Source of the DNA: an uncultured Massilia sp.
Lineage (GTDB): Bacteria > Pseudomonadota > Gammaproteobacteria > Burkholderiales > Burkholderiaceae_D
Direction: 5' to 3'
Assembly (NCBI RefSeq): GCF_913773735.1
Contig: NZ_CAJYEB010000041.1
Coordinates: 62,001-126,000 of the forward strand
Length of the DNA: 64,000 nucleotides
Part shown: piece by piece, positions 1 to 6,676 of the stretch
Layout: each line of letters opens with the position of its first letter
How positions within the stretch are numbered: the first letter of the stretch is position 1
Translations under genes and position numbers: made by a program
Notes under the pieces: generated by a model
Databases searched by the model: none
The model's input: only the letters and a program-made list of their open reading frames with translations
What the model was told of the DNA's origin: nothing

Positions 1-118
1 CACTGTTTCTCAGGTTGGAATGGCGGCTGTCCCGGATGGGCGCTGCCACGACGAGTCCTCTTGCGCTCGCTGGAACAGGGCGGTGTTTCGGCCCGTGTTC
101 GAAGCGTAAAAAACTCAT
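1..118 (-). other. possible partial ORF running off the left edge
   Basis: An ATG on the minus strand at 118 opens a reading frame with no stop before the window edge (39 codons). Upstream of it is an AT-rich stretch with a weak promoter-like pair (TTGTTC, 17 bases, TATGCT on the minus strand). I recognise no family in the visible residues, so it may be only an untranslated or spurious stretch. Confidence 0.15.
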
Positions 119-227
119 CTTAGCATATATACATTTCTAGACGGGAACAATACTTTCTGCGGAAAGTGACACATTTTCGCGTCATGACAGCGGCGCGGCC
201 ACCGTGCGCACTCAGAACCGGCGATTT

Positions 228-264
228 GCGCGTGCCGGACGGAGAGCGCCCGACCGGCACGCGC
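228..264. repeat. perfect inverted repeat after the MFS gene
   Basis: Eleven-base arms GCGCGTGCCGG and CCGGCACGCGC enclose a 15-base loop just downstream of the leftward MFS gene. No T tract follows on either strand, so it is not a standard intrinsic terminator. It could still stabilise the 3' end of that transcript. Confidence 0.4.
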
Positions 265-271
265 GACAGGC

Positions 272-1543
272 TCAGTGCAGCGCCTTCAGGCGGCTGTAGC
301 GGCGCGACATGCTCCACAGGGTCAGCGAGGCCAGCGCGAACGCGGCCTGCCCCAGCGCCATGGCCAGCACCGAGTGGTCCAGCGCCGGCACCACCATGCC
401 GGCGACGATGGCGCCCATCAGCGTGGTCGTGAACGACTGGCAGGACGCGACGGTGCCGCGGATGTGCGGGAACAGGTCGAGCGCCAGCAGCGTCGCGCTG
501 GGGTTGATGACCGAACTGCCGAAGTTATAGAAGAACATCGGCAGCACGGTCCACGGCAGCGCCGGCGGCAGGAAGGCGTGGTAGGCGACGCTGAACGTGA
601 CGGCGCCCAGCATGAAGCAGTAGCCGATACCGATCTGGCGCGCGTAGTGCATCTTGCCGGCCAGGCGGTTGGCGGCCAGCGCACCCAGGAAGATGCCGGC
701 CACGGCCGGGATGAACAGCCAGGCGAACTGCGACGGTCCCAGGTGCAGGTGCACCGGCAGCAGCACCGGGGACGCGGCGATGAACAGGAACATGCCGCCG
801 AAGTTCAGCGCGACGATGCCCGACTTCATCTGGAACAGGAAGGAGCTGAAGATCGCCCAGTAGCTCTGGGCCAGGAAGCGCGGGTTGAACGGCTGGCGCT
901 TCTCGACCGGCATGGTCTCGGGCAGGTGCTGCCAGCAGACCCACCACAGCGCGCAGCTGAACAGCAGCAGCGCCAGGAAGATCGCGCGCCAGTCCAGCAG
1001 CGTGACGATCCAGCCGCCCAGCACCGGCGCCACCGCCGGCGCGATCGAGAAGATCATCGTCACCATCGACAGCAGCCGCGCGGCCGGCGCGTCCGAATAC
1101 AGGTCGCGGATGATGGCGCGCCCGACCACGACGCCGGCGCCGGCCGAGACGCCCTGCAGGATGCGGAAGATCCACAGGTAGTGCACCGAGTGCGAGGCGG
1201 CGCAGCCGAGCGTGCCGACGGCGAACACGATCAGCCCCACCAGCACGACGTTGCGGCGGCCGAAGGCGTCCGCCAGCGCGCCGTGCCACAGCGACATCAC
1301 GGCGAAGGCCAGCATGTAGGCCGTCAGGGTCTGCTGGACCTCGATCGGGGTCGCGTGCAGCGTCGCCTGGATGCGCGGGAAGGCCGGCAGGTAGGCGTCG
1401 ACGGAGAACGGCCCCAGCATCGACAGCGCGGCCAGCAGCGAGGCCAGCCCGCCGGCCGACAGCATCGTCACCTTGTGCGGGGTCGGCAGCGGCACCGGGG
1501 TGACCGGGTCCTTGGGCAGGTTGGAAGGTTCGGGCGGCAGCAT
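272..1543 (-). CDS. MFS multidrug efflux transporter, Bcr/CflA type
   Basis: The 423-residue protein has the length and about twelve hydrophobic segments of a major facilitator drug:proton antiporter in the inner membrane. After the second segment it carries the motif A loop GALADAFGRRNVV, and the early stretch SVDAYLPAFPRIQ is typical of the Bcr/CflA subgroup, which exports bicyclomycin, chloramphenicol or related compounds. The substrate here is unknown. It starts 6 bases after the rlmL stop on the same strand, so the two are probably co-transcribed. An inverted repeat lies just beyond its stop. Confidence 0.85.
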   Translation of the reverse strand: MLPPEPSNLPKDPVTPVPLPTPHKVTMLSAGGLASLLAALSMLGPFSVDAYLPAFPRIQATLHATPIEVQQTLTAYMLAFAVMSLWHGALADAFGRRNVVLVGLIVFAVGTLGCAASHSVHYLWIFRILQGVSAGAGVVVGRAIIRDLYSDAPAARLLSMVTMIFSIAPAVAPVLGGWIVTLLDWRAIFLALLLFSCALWWVCWQHLPETMPVEKRQPFNPRFLAQSYWAIFSSFLFQMKSGIVALNFGGMFLFIAASPVLLPVHLHLGPSQFAWLFIPAVAGIFLGALAANRLAGKMHYARQIGIGYCFMLGAVTFSVAYHAFLPPALPWTVLPMFFYNFGSSVINPSATLLALDLFPHIRGTVASCQSFTTTLMGAIVAGMVVPALDHSVLAMALGQAAFALASLTLWSMSRRYSRLKALH

Positions 1544-1549
1544 GATGGC

Positions 1550-2767
1550 TTATTCGCTCCTGGCCTGGTCCGGCTTGGCGGCGTCGCGGCGGTTGAAGCC
1601 GGCCACCATGTCGAAGCGGAACAGGCGGCATTCGAGGGCGCCGTTGAAGAACGGGGTCTTGCGCGACTCCTTCAGGCGCAGCATCTTCGGCACGCCCAGG
1701 TCGGCCGTGAACAGGAACACGGTCCAGCCGGCGAAGCGCTGCTTCAGGGTGCTGCTCAGCTGCTGGTAGAAGCCGACGGCCATCTCGTCCTGCGGGATGG
1801 TGGAGTCGCCGCGCACGCCGATGCGCTCGCCGTACGGAGGGTTCGTCACCAGCAGGCCCGGCGTACCCGTGGGCGCCTGCACCTGCTGCGCCTCGATCTG
1901 CTTGAGCGGCACCTCGAACAGGATGCCGGCGGCGCGCAGGTTATGGCGCGTCATGGCGACCATGTCGCCCGAGATGTCGGAGCCGAAGATGGTCGGCTCG
2001 GCCGGGAGCGGGTTCGGCTTGACCGCCGTCTTCATGTCCTGCCAGGCCTTCGGTTCGAAGTTGCGGAACTTCTCGAAGGCGAAGCGGCGCCGGGCGCCGG
2101 GCGGGATGCCCTGCACCATCTGGGCCGCCTCGATCAGGATCGTGCCCGAGCCGCACATCGGGTCGAACAGCGGGATGCCCGGCTTCCAGCCGGCCACGCG
2201 CAGGATGCCGGCGGCCAGGTTCTCGCGCAGCGGCGCGTCGCCCGTCTCCTCGCGCCAGCCGCGCTTGAACAGCGCCTCGCCCGAGGTGTCGAGGTAGATC
2301 GTGAAGTTGCGCTGGTCGAGGAAGCCGAGGATGCGCATGTCCGGCTCGCGCGTGTCGACCGAGGGGCGCTTGCCGAACCTGTCGCGGAAGCGGTCGCACA
2401 CGGCGTCCTTGATCTTCAGCGTGGTGAATTCCAGGCTCGTGAGCGGCGACTTGATGGCGGTGATGTCGACGCGGATGGTGTCGTCCAGCGTGAACCAGTT
2501 CTCCCAGGGCTGCTCGAGCACCAGGTCGTAGATGTCGTTCTCGTTGGCGTAGGTGCGGTTGGCCATGCGCATCAGCACGCGCGAGGCGATGCGCGAATGC
2601 AGGTTGATGCGGTAGGCGTCGTGCATCGCGCCCGAGCAGTGCACGCCGCCCGGCACCTGGTTGTGCACCTTCAGCGTCGTGCTGCCCGTGGTCTGGGCGA
2701 TCTCGGCCAGTTCCTCGGCCAGGGCTTGTTCCATGCCGCGCGGGCAGGGGCAGAAATAGGAAGTCAT
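1550..2767 (-). CDS. rlmL: 23S rRNA guanine-N2 methyltransferase, RlmL-like (THUMP domain)
   Basis: A 405-residue class I SAM-dependent RNA methyltransferase. An N-terminal ferredoxin-like/THUMP region (about 1-160) precedes a Rossmann domain with the SAM loop DPMCGSGTILIEAA (about 200-213) and the amino-methylation motif NPPYGERIG (about 305). In E. coli the homologous part makes m2G2445 of 23S rRNA but is fused to RlmK; here it stands alone, as is common in betaproteobacteria. The C-terminal tail after residue 380 is charged and low in structure. The start follows a tandem repeat array, so its promoter must lie in or beyond those repeats. Confidence 0.85.
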   Translation of the reverse strand: MTSYFCPCPRGMEQALAEELAEIAQTTGSTTLKVHNQVPGGVHCSGAMHDAYRINLHSRIASRVLMRMANRTYANENDIYDLVLEQPWENWFTLDDTIRVDITAIKSPLTSLEFTTLKIKDAVCDRFRDRFGKRPSVDTREPDMRILGFLDQRNFTIYLDTSGEALFKRGWREETGDAPLRENLAAGILRVAGWKPGIPLFDPMCGSGTILIEAAQMVQGIPPGARRRFAFEKFRNFEPKAWQDMKTAVKPNPLPAEPTIFGSDISGDMVAMTRHNLRAAGILFEVPLKQIEAQQVQAPTGTPGLLVTNPPYGERIGVRGDSTIPQDEMAVGFYQQLSSTLKQRFAGWTVFLFTADLGVPKMLRLKESRKTPFFNGALECRLFRFDMVAGFNRRDAAKPDQARSE

Positions 2768-2799
2768 CGGGAGTACCTTTTGTCCGTTGTGATTACTTC

Positions 2800-3003
2800 G
2801 GGGTCAGAGCCCGGTTTACCCGGGTGGGCTCTGACCCCGACTGACTAAATGGGGTCAGGGCCCGGTTTACCCGGGTGGGCTCTGACCCCGACTGACTAAA
2901 CGGGGTCAGGGCCCGGTTTACCCGGGTGGGCTCTGACCCCGACTGACTAAACGGGGTCAGGGCCCGGTTTATCCGGGCGGGCCCTGACCCCGACTGACTA
3001 AAA
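2800..3003. repeat. four tandem 51-bp palindromic units (repeat family 1)
   Basis: Four units begin at 2800, 2851, 2902 and 2953, each exactly 51 bp. Each has GGGGTCAG(A/G)GCCC, a short loop, GGGC(T/C)CTGACCCC and the linker GACTGACTAAA. The arms pair into a long hairpin. The same hairpin ends recur at 27525, 34801-35014 and 43538. The array fills the gap between hemJ and rlmL. It resembles REP/BIME-type intergenic repeats; no transposase lies nearby. Confidence 0.9.
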
Positions 3004-3032
3004 AACAAAAAGCGGCCGGAAGAGCCGGCCGC
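3001..3032 (-). terminator. intrinsic terminator of hemJ
   Basis: GCGGCCGG (3012-3019) pairs with CCGGCCGC (3025-3032) around a 5-base loop. Leftward transcription meets a T-rich run (complement of 3001-3011) straight after the stem. A second T run at 3034-3040 makes it potentially bidirectional. Confidence 0.85.
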
Positions 3033-3097
3033 ATTTTTTTGCGGTGAAACCGCGTAGTGTGAAGCAAACGCCCGACAAAGTCGAGGCGCTCACGCCA

Positions 3098-3508
3098 TCA
3101 GAATGGCTTGACTACAACAAGGATCACGATCGCGATCAGCAGCAGCACCGGCGCCTCGTTGAACACGCGGAACCATCTCGAACTGCGGGTATTCGCGCCG
3201 CGCTCGAACTTCTTCAGCAGCGAGCCGCAGGCGTGATGGTAGCCGATCACCAGCACCACCAGCGCCAGCTTCGCGTGCAGCCAGCCGCCCTTCATCCCCA
3301 GCAGCATCAGCCACAGTCCCAGCAGCAGCGCCGGCACCGCCAGCATCGTCGTGAAGCGGTACAGGCGCCGCCCCATCCCCAGCAGGCGCTCGCGCGCCGC
3401 CGGATGGGTTTCCTCGGCCAGGTTGACGAAGATGCGCGGCAGGTAGAACAGGCCGGCGAACCAGGAGGCGACGAAGACGATGTGGAAGGCTTTGATCCAG
3501 AGGTACAT
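3098..3508 (-). CDS. hemJ: protoporphyrinogen IX oxidase HemJ (UPF0093/CopD-like membrane protein)
   Basis: A 136-residue integral membrane protein with about four hydrophobic segments. The N-terminus MYLWIKAFHIVFVASWFAGL followed by FYLPRIFVN is the hallmark of the HemJ family, which oxidises protoporphyrinogen to protoporphyrin IX in haem synthesis. The early His (HIVFV) and the later HAKLAL histidine fit the conserved haem-ligand/active residues of that family. The start was chosen at the family-typical MYLW, preceded by AAGGA; in-frame upstream codons only read through a repeat. It lies downstream of proA on the same strand and ends at a clear terminator. Confidence 0.85.
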   Translation of the reverse strand: MYLWIKAFHIVFVASWFAGLFYLPRIFVNLAEETHPAARERLLGMGRRLYRFTTMLAVPALLLGLWLMLLGMKGGWLHAKLALVVLVIGYHHACGSLLKKFERGANTRSSRWFRVFNEAPVLLLIAIVILVVVKPF

Positions 3509-3539
3509 GGGGGTCCTTGTGAGCGAAAACGGCAACGTA

Positions 3540-3628
3540 CGTCGCCCCCGCGCAGGCGGGGGCCCAATGTTGCCGGCGTCTCGACGATGCAAGCAGAACT
3601 TGGCCCCCCGCCTGCGCGGGGGCGACGG
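3540..3628. repeat. long inverted repeat, family 3 (copy 1)
   Basis: CGTCGCCCCCGCGCAGGCGG at the left pairs with CCGCCTGCGCGGGGGCGACG at the right. The centre contains smaller pairings. Similar elements lie at 51105-51191 and 61389-61477 with diverged centres and conserved arms. It sits between hemJ and proA. Confidence 0.85.
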
Positions 3629-3663
3629 TTTCGGAGCAAACGGTATTGTATACGCGCCTGTCC

Positions 3664-4929
3664 CTACAGGCGCACCTCGCCATGCCCGAACACGACGTAC
3701 TTGAGGGACGTGAGCCCTTCCAGCCCCACCGGCCCGCGCGCATGCAGCTTGTCGTTGGAGATGCCGATCTCCGCGCCCAGGCCGTACTCGAAGCCGTCGG
3801 CGAAGCGCGTCGAGGCGTTCACCATCACCGAGGCCGAATCCACTTCGCGCAGGAAGCGCATGGCGTGGGTGTAGTCCTCGGTGACGATGGCGTCGGTGTG
3901 CTTCGACGAGTAGGTGTTGATGTGGTCGATCGCCTCGTCCACGCCGGCGACGACCTTCACGGCCAGGATCGGCGCCAGGTATTCGGTGCGCCAGTCTTCC
4001 TCGGTGGCGGCGGCCAGGCGCGGGTAGTCCTGCAGGATGGCGCCGGCTTCCGGGTCGGCGCGCAGCTCGACGTCCTTGTCGGCGTACAGCACGGCCAGGC
4101 GCGGCAGCACGGCCGGGGCGATCTCGCGCGCGACCAGCAGCGTCTCCATCGTGTTGCAGGTGCCGTAGCGGTGGGTCTTGGCGTTCAGGGCGATCGGCAG
4201 CGCCTTCTCGATGTCGGCCTGCGCGTCGATGTAGACGTGGCAGATGCCGTCCAGGTGCTTGATCATCGGCACCGTGGCTTCCGCCATCAGGCGCGCGATC
4301 AGGCCCTTGCCGCCGCGCGGCACGATCACGTCCACGTAGTCCGGCATCGTGACCAGGGCGCCGACGGCGGCGCGGTCGGTGGTGTCGACCACCTGCACGC
4401 CGTGGTCGGGCAGGCCGGCGCCGCGCAATCCCTCGGCCACCAGCAGCGCCAGCGCGCGGTTGCAGTGGATCGCCTCCGAGCCGCCGCGCAGGATGGCGGC
4501 GTTGCCGCTCTTGATGCACAGGCCGGCCGCGTCGACGGTCACGTTGGGACGGGCTTCGTAGATGATGCCGATGACGCCCAGCGGCACGCGCATCTGGCCG
4601 ACCTGGATGCCGCTCGGGCGGAATTTCATGCCGGAGAGCTCGCCGATCGGGTCCGGCAGCGCGACGATCTGGCGCAGGCCCTCGACCATCGTGGCGATCG
4701 CCTTGTCCGACAGGGCCAGGCGATCCAGCAGCGCCGGCGCCAGGCCGCTCGCGCGGGCGGCGTCCAGGTCCTGCTGGTTGGCGGCGCGCAGCAGGGCGCT
4801 GTCGCGCTCGATCGCCGCGGCGATCAGGAGCAGCGCCTTGTTGCGGGTGACGCCGTCGGCGCGCGCCATGGCGCGCGAGGCGATGCGGGCCTGCCGGCCC
4901 ATCGTCTGCATGGTAGTGGTGATGTCCAT
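3664..4929 (-). CDS. proA: gamma-glutamyl phosphate reductase
   Basis: A 421-residue NADPH-dependent aldehyde dehydrogenase-fold enzyme that reduces gamma-glutamyl phosphate to glutamate semialdehyde, the second step of proline synthesis in the cytosol. The catalytic Cys lies in GTCNTMETLLV (about residue 270), with the family motifs YEARPNVTVDAAGLCIKSGN and PRGGKGLI. The frame continues upstream, but the family N-terminus is MDITTTMQTMGRQAR, so I start there; the ribosome site is weak. It follows holA on the same strand across a 181-bp gap holding a family 2 palindrome. proB is not in the window. Confidence 0.95.
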   Translation of the reverse strand: MDITTTMQTMGRQARIASRAMARADGVTRNKALLLIAAAIERDSALLRAANQQDLDAARASGLAPALLDRLALSDKAIATMVEGLRQIVALPDPIGELSGMKFRPSGIQVGQMRVPLGVIGIIYEARPNVTVDAAGLCIKSGNAAILRGGSEAIHCNRALALLVAEGLRGAGLPDHGVQVVDTTDRAAVGALVTMPDYVDVIVPRGGKGLIARLMAEATVPMIKHLDGICHVYIDAQADIEKALPIALNAKTHRYGTCNTMETLLVAREIAPAVLPRLAVLYADKDVELRADPEAGAILQDYPRLAAATEEDWRTEYLAPILAVKVVAGVDEAIDHINTYSSKHTDAIVTEDYTHAMRFLREVDSASVMVNASTRFADGFEYGLGAEIGISNDKLHARGPVGLEGLTSLKYVVFGHGEVRL

Positions 4930-5045
4930 CGTGCTTCGTCCAGTATGTTCAATGTGGCCGGCAATGCCGGTGTCCTGTGAACGGGATCGCCGTGCACGTA
5001 TCGATCGTTGTCGGCATCCGGTTCGTGGCCGGGTATGCCGGTTGC

Positions 5046-5086
5046 GGTTGGACGCGTGGACGGCACAGCCGTCCACGCGTCCAACC
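5046..5086. repeat. perfect palindrome, family 2 (single hairpin)
   Basis: GGTTGGACGCGTGGACGG (5046-5063) and CCGTCCACGCGTCCAACC (5069-5086) are perfect 18-base arms around the loop CACAG. The core GTGGACGG...CCGTCCAC is shared with elements at 9395, 41446, 53251 and 56686. No T run follows. Confidence 0.85.
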
Positions 5087-5110
5087 AGCGTCAAACCATC
5101 CGCACCGTAT

Positions 5111-6124
5111 TCAGGACGCCACGCGCAGCGCCAGCTGCAGCATCGCATCCCACGCATCCCCCGCGAACTGCCTGGCGCGCAGGCCCTTGACCATGCGGTC
5201 GACCTGCGCCGCTTCCTGCAGCGCGGCTTCCAGCGTCGGCAAGGCGATCCGGCGCAGCGCCGGTTCCATCATGCGCTCGCGCGGCCCCCAGATGCGGTAT
5301 TCCTTGAGCAGCGCGCCCAGCGGCCGGCCCTGGGCCATCCCCGCCTTGAGCTTGAGCAGCGTGCGGATCTCTTCCGACACCGCCCACAGCACCAGCGGCA
5401 GCGCCTCCCCTTCCCCCTTCAGGCCTTCCAGCATGCGCACCAGGCGCGCCGGGTCGCCGGCCAGCATCGCCTCGGACAGCTTGAACACGTCGTAGCGCGC
5501 CACGTTCAGCACGGCGTCGTGCACCTGCTCGTAGGCCAGCTTGCCCGGTTCGTACAGCAGGCCCAGTTTCTGGATTTCCTGGTGCGCGGCCAGCAAATTC
5601 CCTTCGACGCGATCCGCGATGAAGTCCAGGCTCTGGCGATCGGCGCTCTGCTGCTGGGCGGCCAGGCGCATGCCGATCCAGCCCGGCAGCTGCGCCCGTT
5701 CCACGCTGGGGATCTCGACGTAGACGGCGGCCTGCTGCAGCGCGCCCACCCAGGCCGCCTTGGCCGTCTGCCAGTCCAGCTTGGGCAGCGTGATCAGGGT
5801 CAGGTTGTCGGGGTTCAGGTCCTTCGCGTAGTGCTGCAGCGCGGCGCTGCCGTCCTTGCCCGGCTTGCCGCCGGGGATGCGCAGCTCGATCAGCTTCTTG
5901 TCGCCGAACAGCGACATGGCCTGGTTCGCGGCCAGCAGCTCGCCCCACTTGAAGCTGCGCTCGACCGTGAGCACGTCGCGCTCGGAATAGCCCTGCGCGC
6001 GCGCCCTGGCGCGGATCTTGTCCGCCGCTTCCAGCGCCAGCAGGTGCTCGTCGCTGGTGATCACGTACAGGGGCGCGAGCCCCTTGGCGAGGTGCCCGTC
6101 GAGCGCCTCAGGCCGCAACTGCAT
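5111..6124 (-). CDS. holA: DNA polymerase III subunit delta
   Basis: 337 residues, the usual length for the clamp-loader delta subunit, which opens the beta sliding clamp. The N-terminus MQLRPEALDGHLAKGLAPLY followed by VITSDEHLLALEAADKIR is the typical delta domain I (degenerate AAA+). EREVLT-like and SLFGDKKLIELRIP segments are also diagnostic. It follows lptE by 24 bp in the conserved leuS-lptE-holA order, so it is probably expressed from the leuS promoter. Confidence 0.93.
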   Translation of the reverse strand: MQLRPEALDGHLAKGLAPLYVITSDEHLLALEAADKIRARARAQGYSERDVLTVERSFKWGELLAANQAMSLFGDKKLIELRIPGGKPGKDGSAALQHYAKDLNPDNLTLITLPKLDWQTAKAAWVGALQQAAVYVEIPSVERAQLPGWIGMRLAAQQQSADRQSLDFIADRVEGNLLAAHQEIQKLGLLYEPGKLAYEQVHDAVLNVARYDVFKLSEAMLAGDPARLVRMLEGLKGEGEALPLVLWAVSEEIRTLLKLKAGMAQGRPLGALLKEYRIWGPRERMMEPALRRIALPTLEAALQEAAQVDRMVKGLRARQFAGDAWDAMLQLALRVAS

Positions 6125-6148
6125 GGCGTTCCTTCCCTTTCGGCTGTT

Positions 6149-6673
6149 TCAACCCGCGTTCTTCATCGCGGCCAGGCGGCGGATGATCTGCTGCACCAGG
6201 TCGGCCTGCATGTCGCGGTACAGCAGCGCTTCCTCGGATTCCTTGGCCAGCACCTGGGTCTCGTCGAACGCCATGTTCCGGCGCAGCGAGATCTCGGTCG
6301 GCGCCACCAGCACGGCGCCCTTGGCGTCGCGCACGGTGTACGACACGGTGTAGGACAGCAGGTATTCGCGCACGCGGCCCAGGCTGTTCAGCGACAGGAT
6401 CGACTTGTTGCGCACTTCGCCCAGCAGCACGAACTGGGCTTGCGCGCCGTCCGCCGTGTCGGTGACGACGACCTGGCCGCCGGCGCGCAGGTTGCGCTTG
6501 AGTTCGACGCCCAGCGCCGACGTGTCCGGCAGGCCCAGGTAGATGCTCTGGAACGGCATCGTGTAGCTGCCGTTCGCGCCGCGCAGCTGGAAGCCGCAGC
6601 CCGCGGCCGTGCCTGCGATCAGCAGGGCCGCGGCCGCGCGCAGCGCCGCCCGTTTGGTGATGAGGGCGCGCAT
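6149..6673 (-). CDS. lptE: LPS-assembly lipoprotein LptE
   Basis: 174 residues with a lipoprotein signal peptide whose lipobox is TAAGCGFQLRG (Cys about 26). The GCGFQLRG start of the mature protein is typical of LptE (formerly RlpB). LptE plugs the LptD barrel and helps insert lipopolysaccharide into the outer leaflet of the outer membrane; lptD itself is in this window at 20.8-23.1 kb. It starts 3 bp after the leuS stop and is followed by holA. Confidence 0.92.
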   Translation of the reverse strand: MRALITKRAALRAAAALLIAGTAAGCGFQLRGANGSYTMPFQSIYLGLPDTSALGVELKRNLRAGGQVVVTDTADGAQAQFVLLGEVRNKSILSLNSLGRVREYLLSYTVSYTVRDAKGAVLVAPTEISLRRNMAFDETQVLAKESEEALLYRDMQADLVQQIIRRLAAMKNAG

Positions 6674-6676
6674 CGC

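Noticed and set aside
275..2848. 857-codon open frame on the plus strand
   Set aside because: It is antisense to the MFS and rlmL genes, has Arg/Gln/His/Ala-rich composition typical of GC-rich shadow frames, and shows no domain.
2793..3008. 71-residue repetitive ORF (SQSGSEPTRVNRALTPF units)
   Set aside because: It exists only because the 51-bp repeat period is a multiple of three; no start site or family support.
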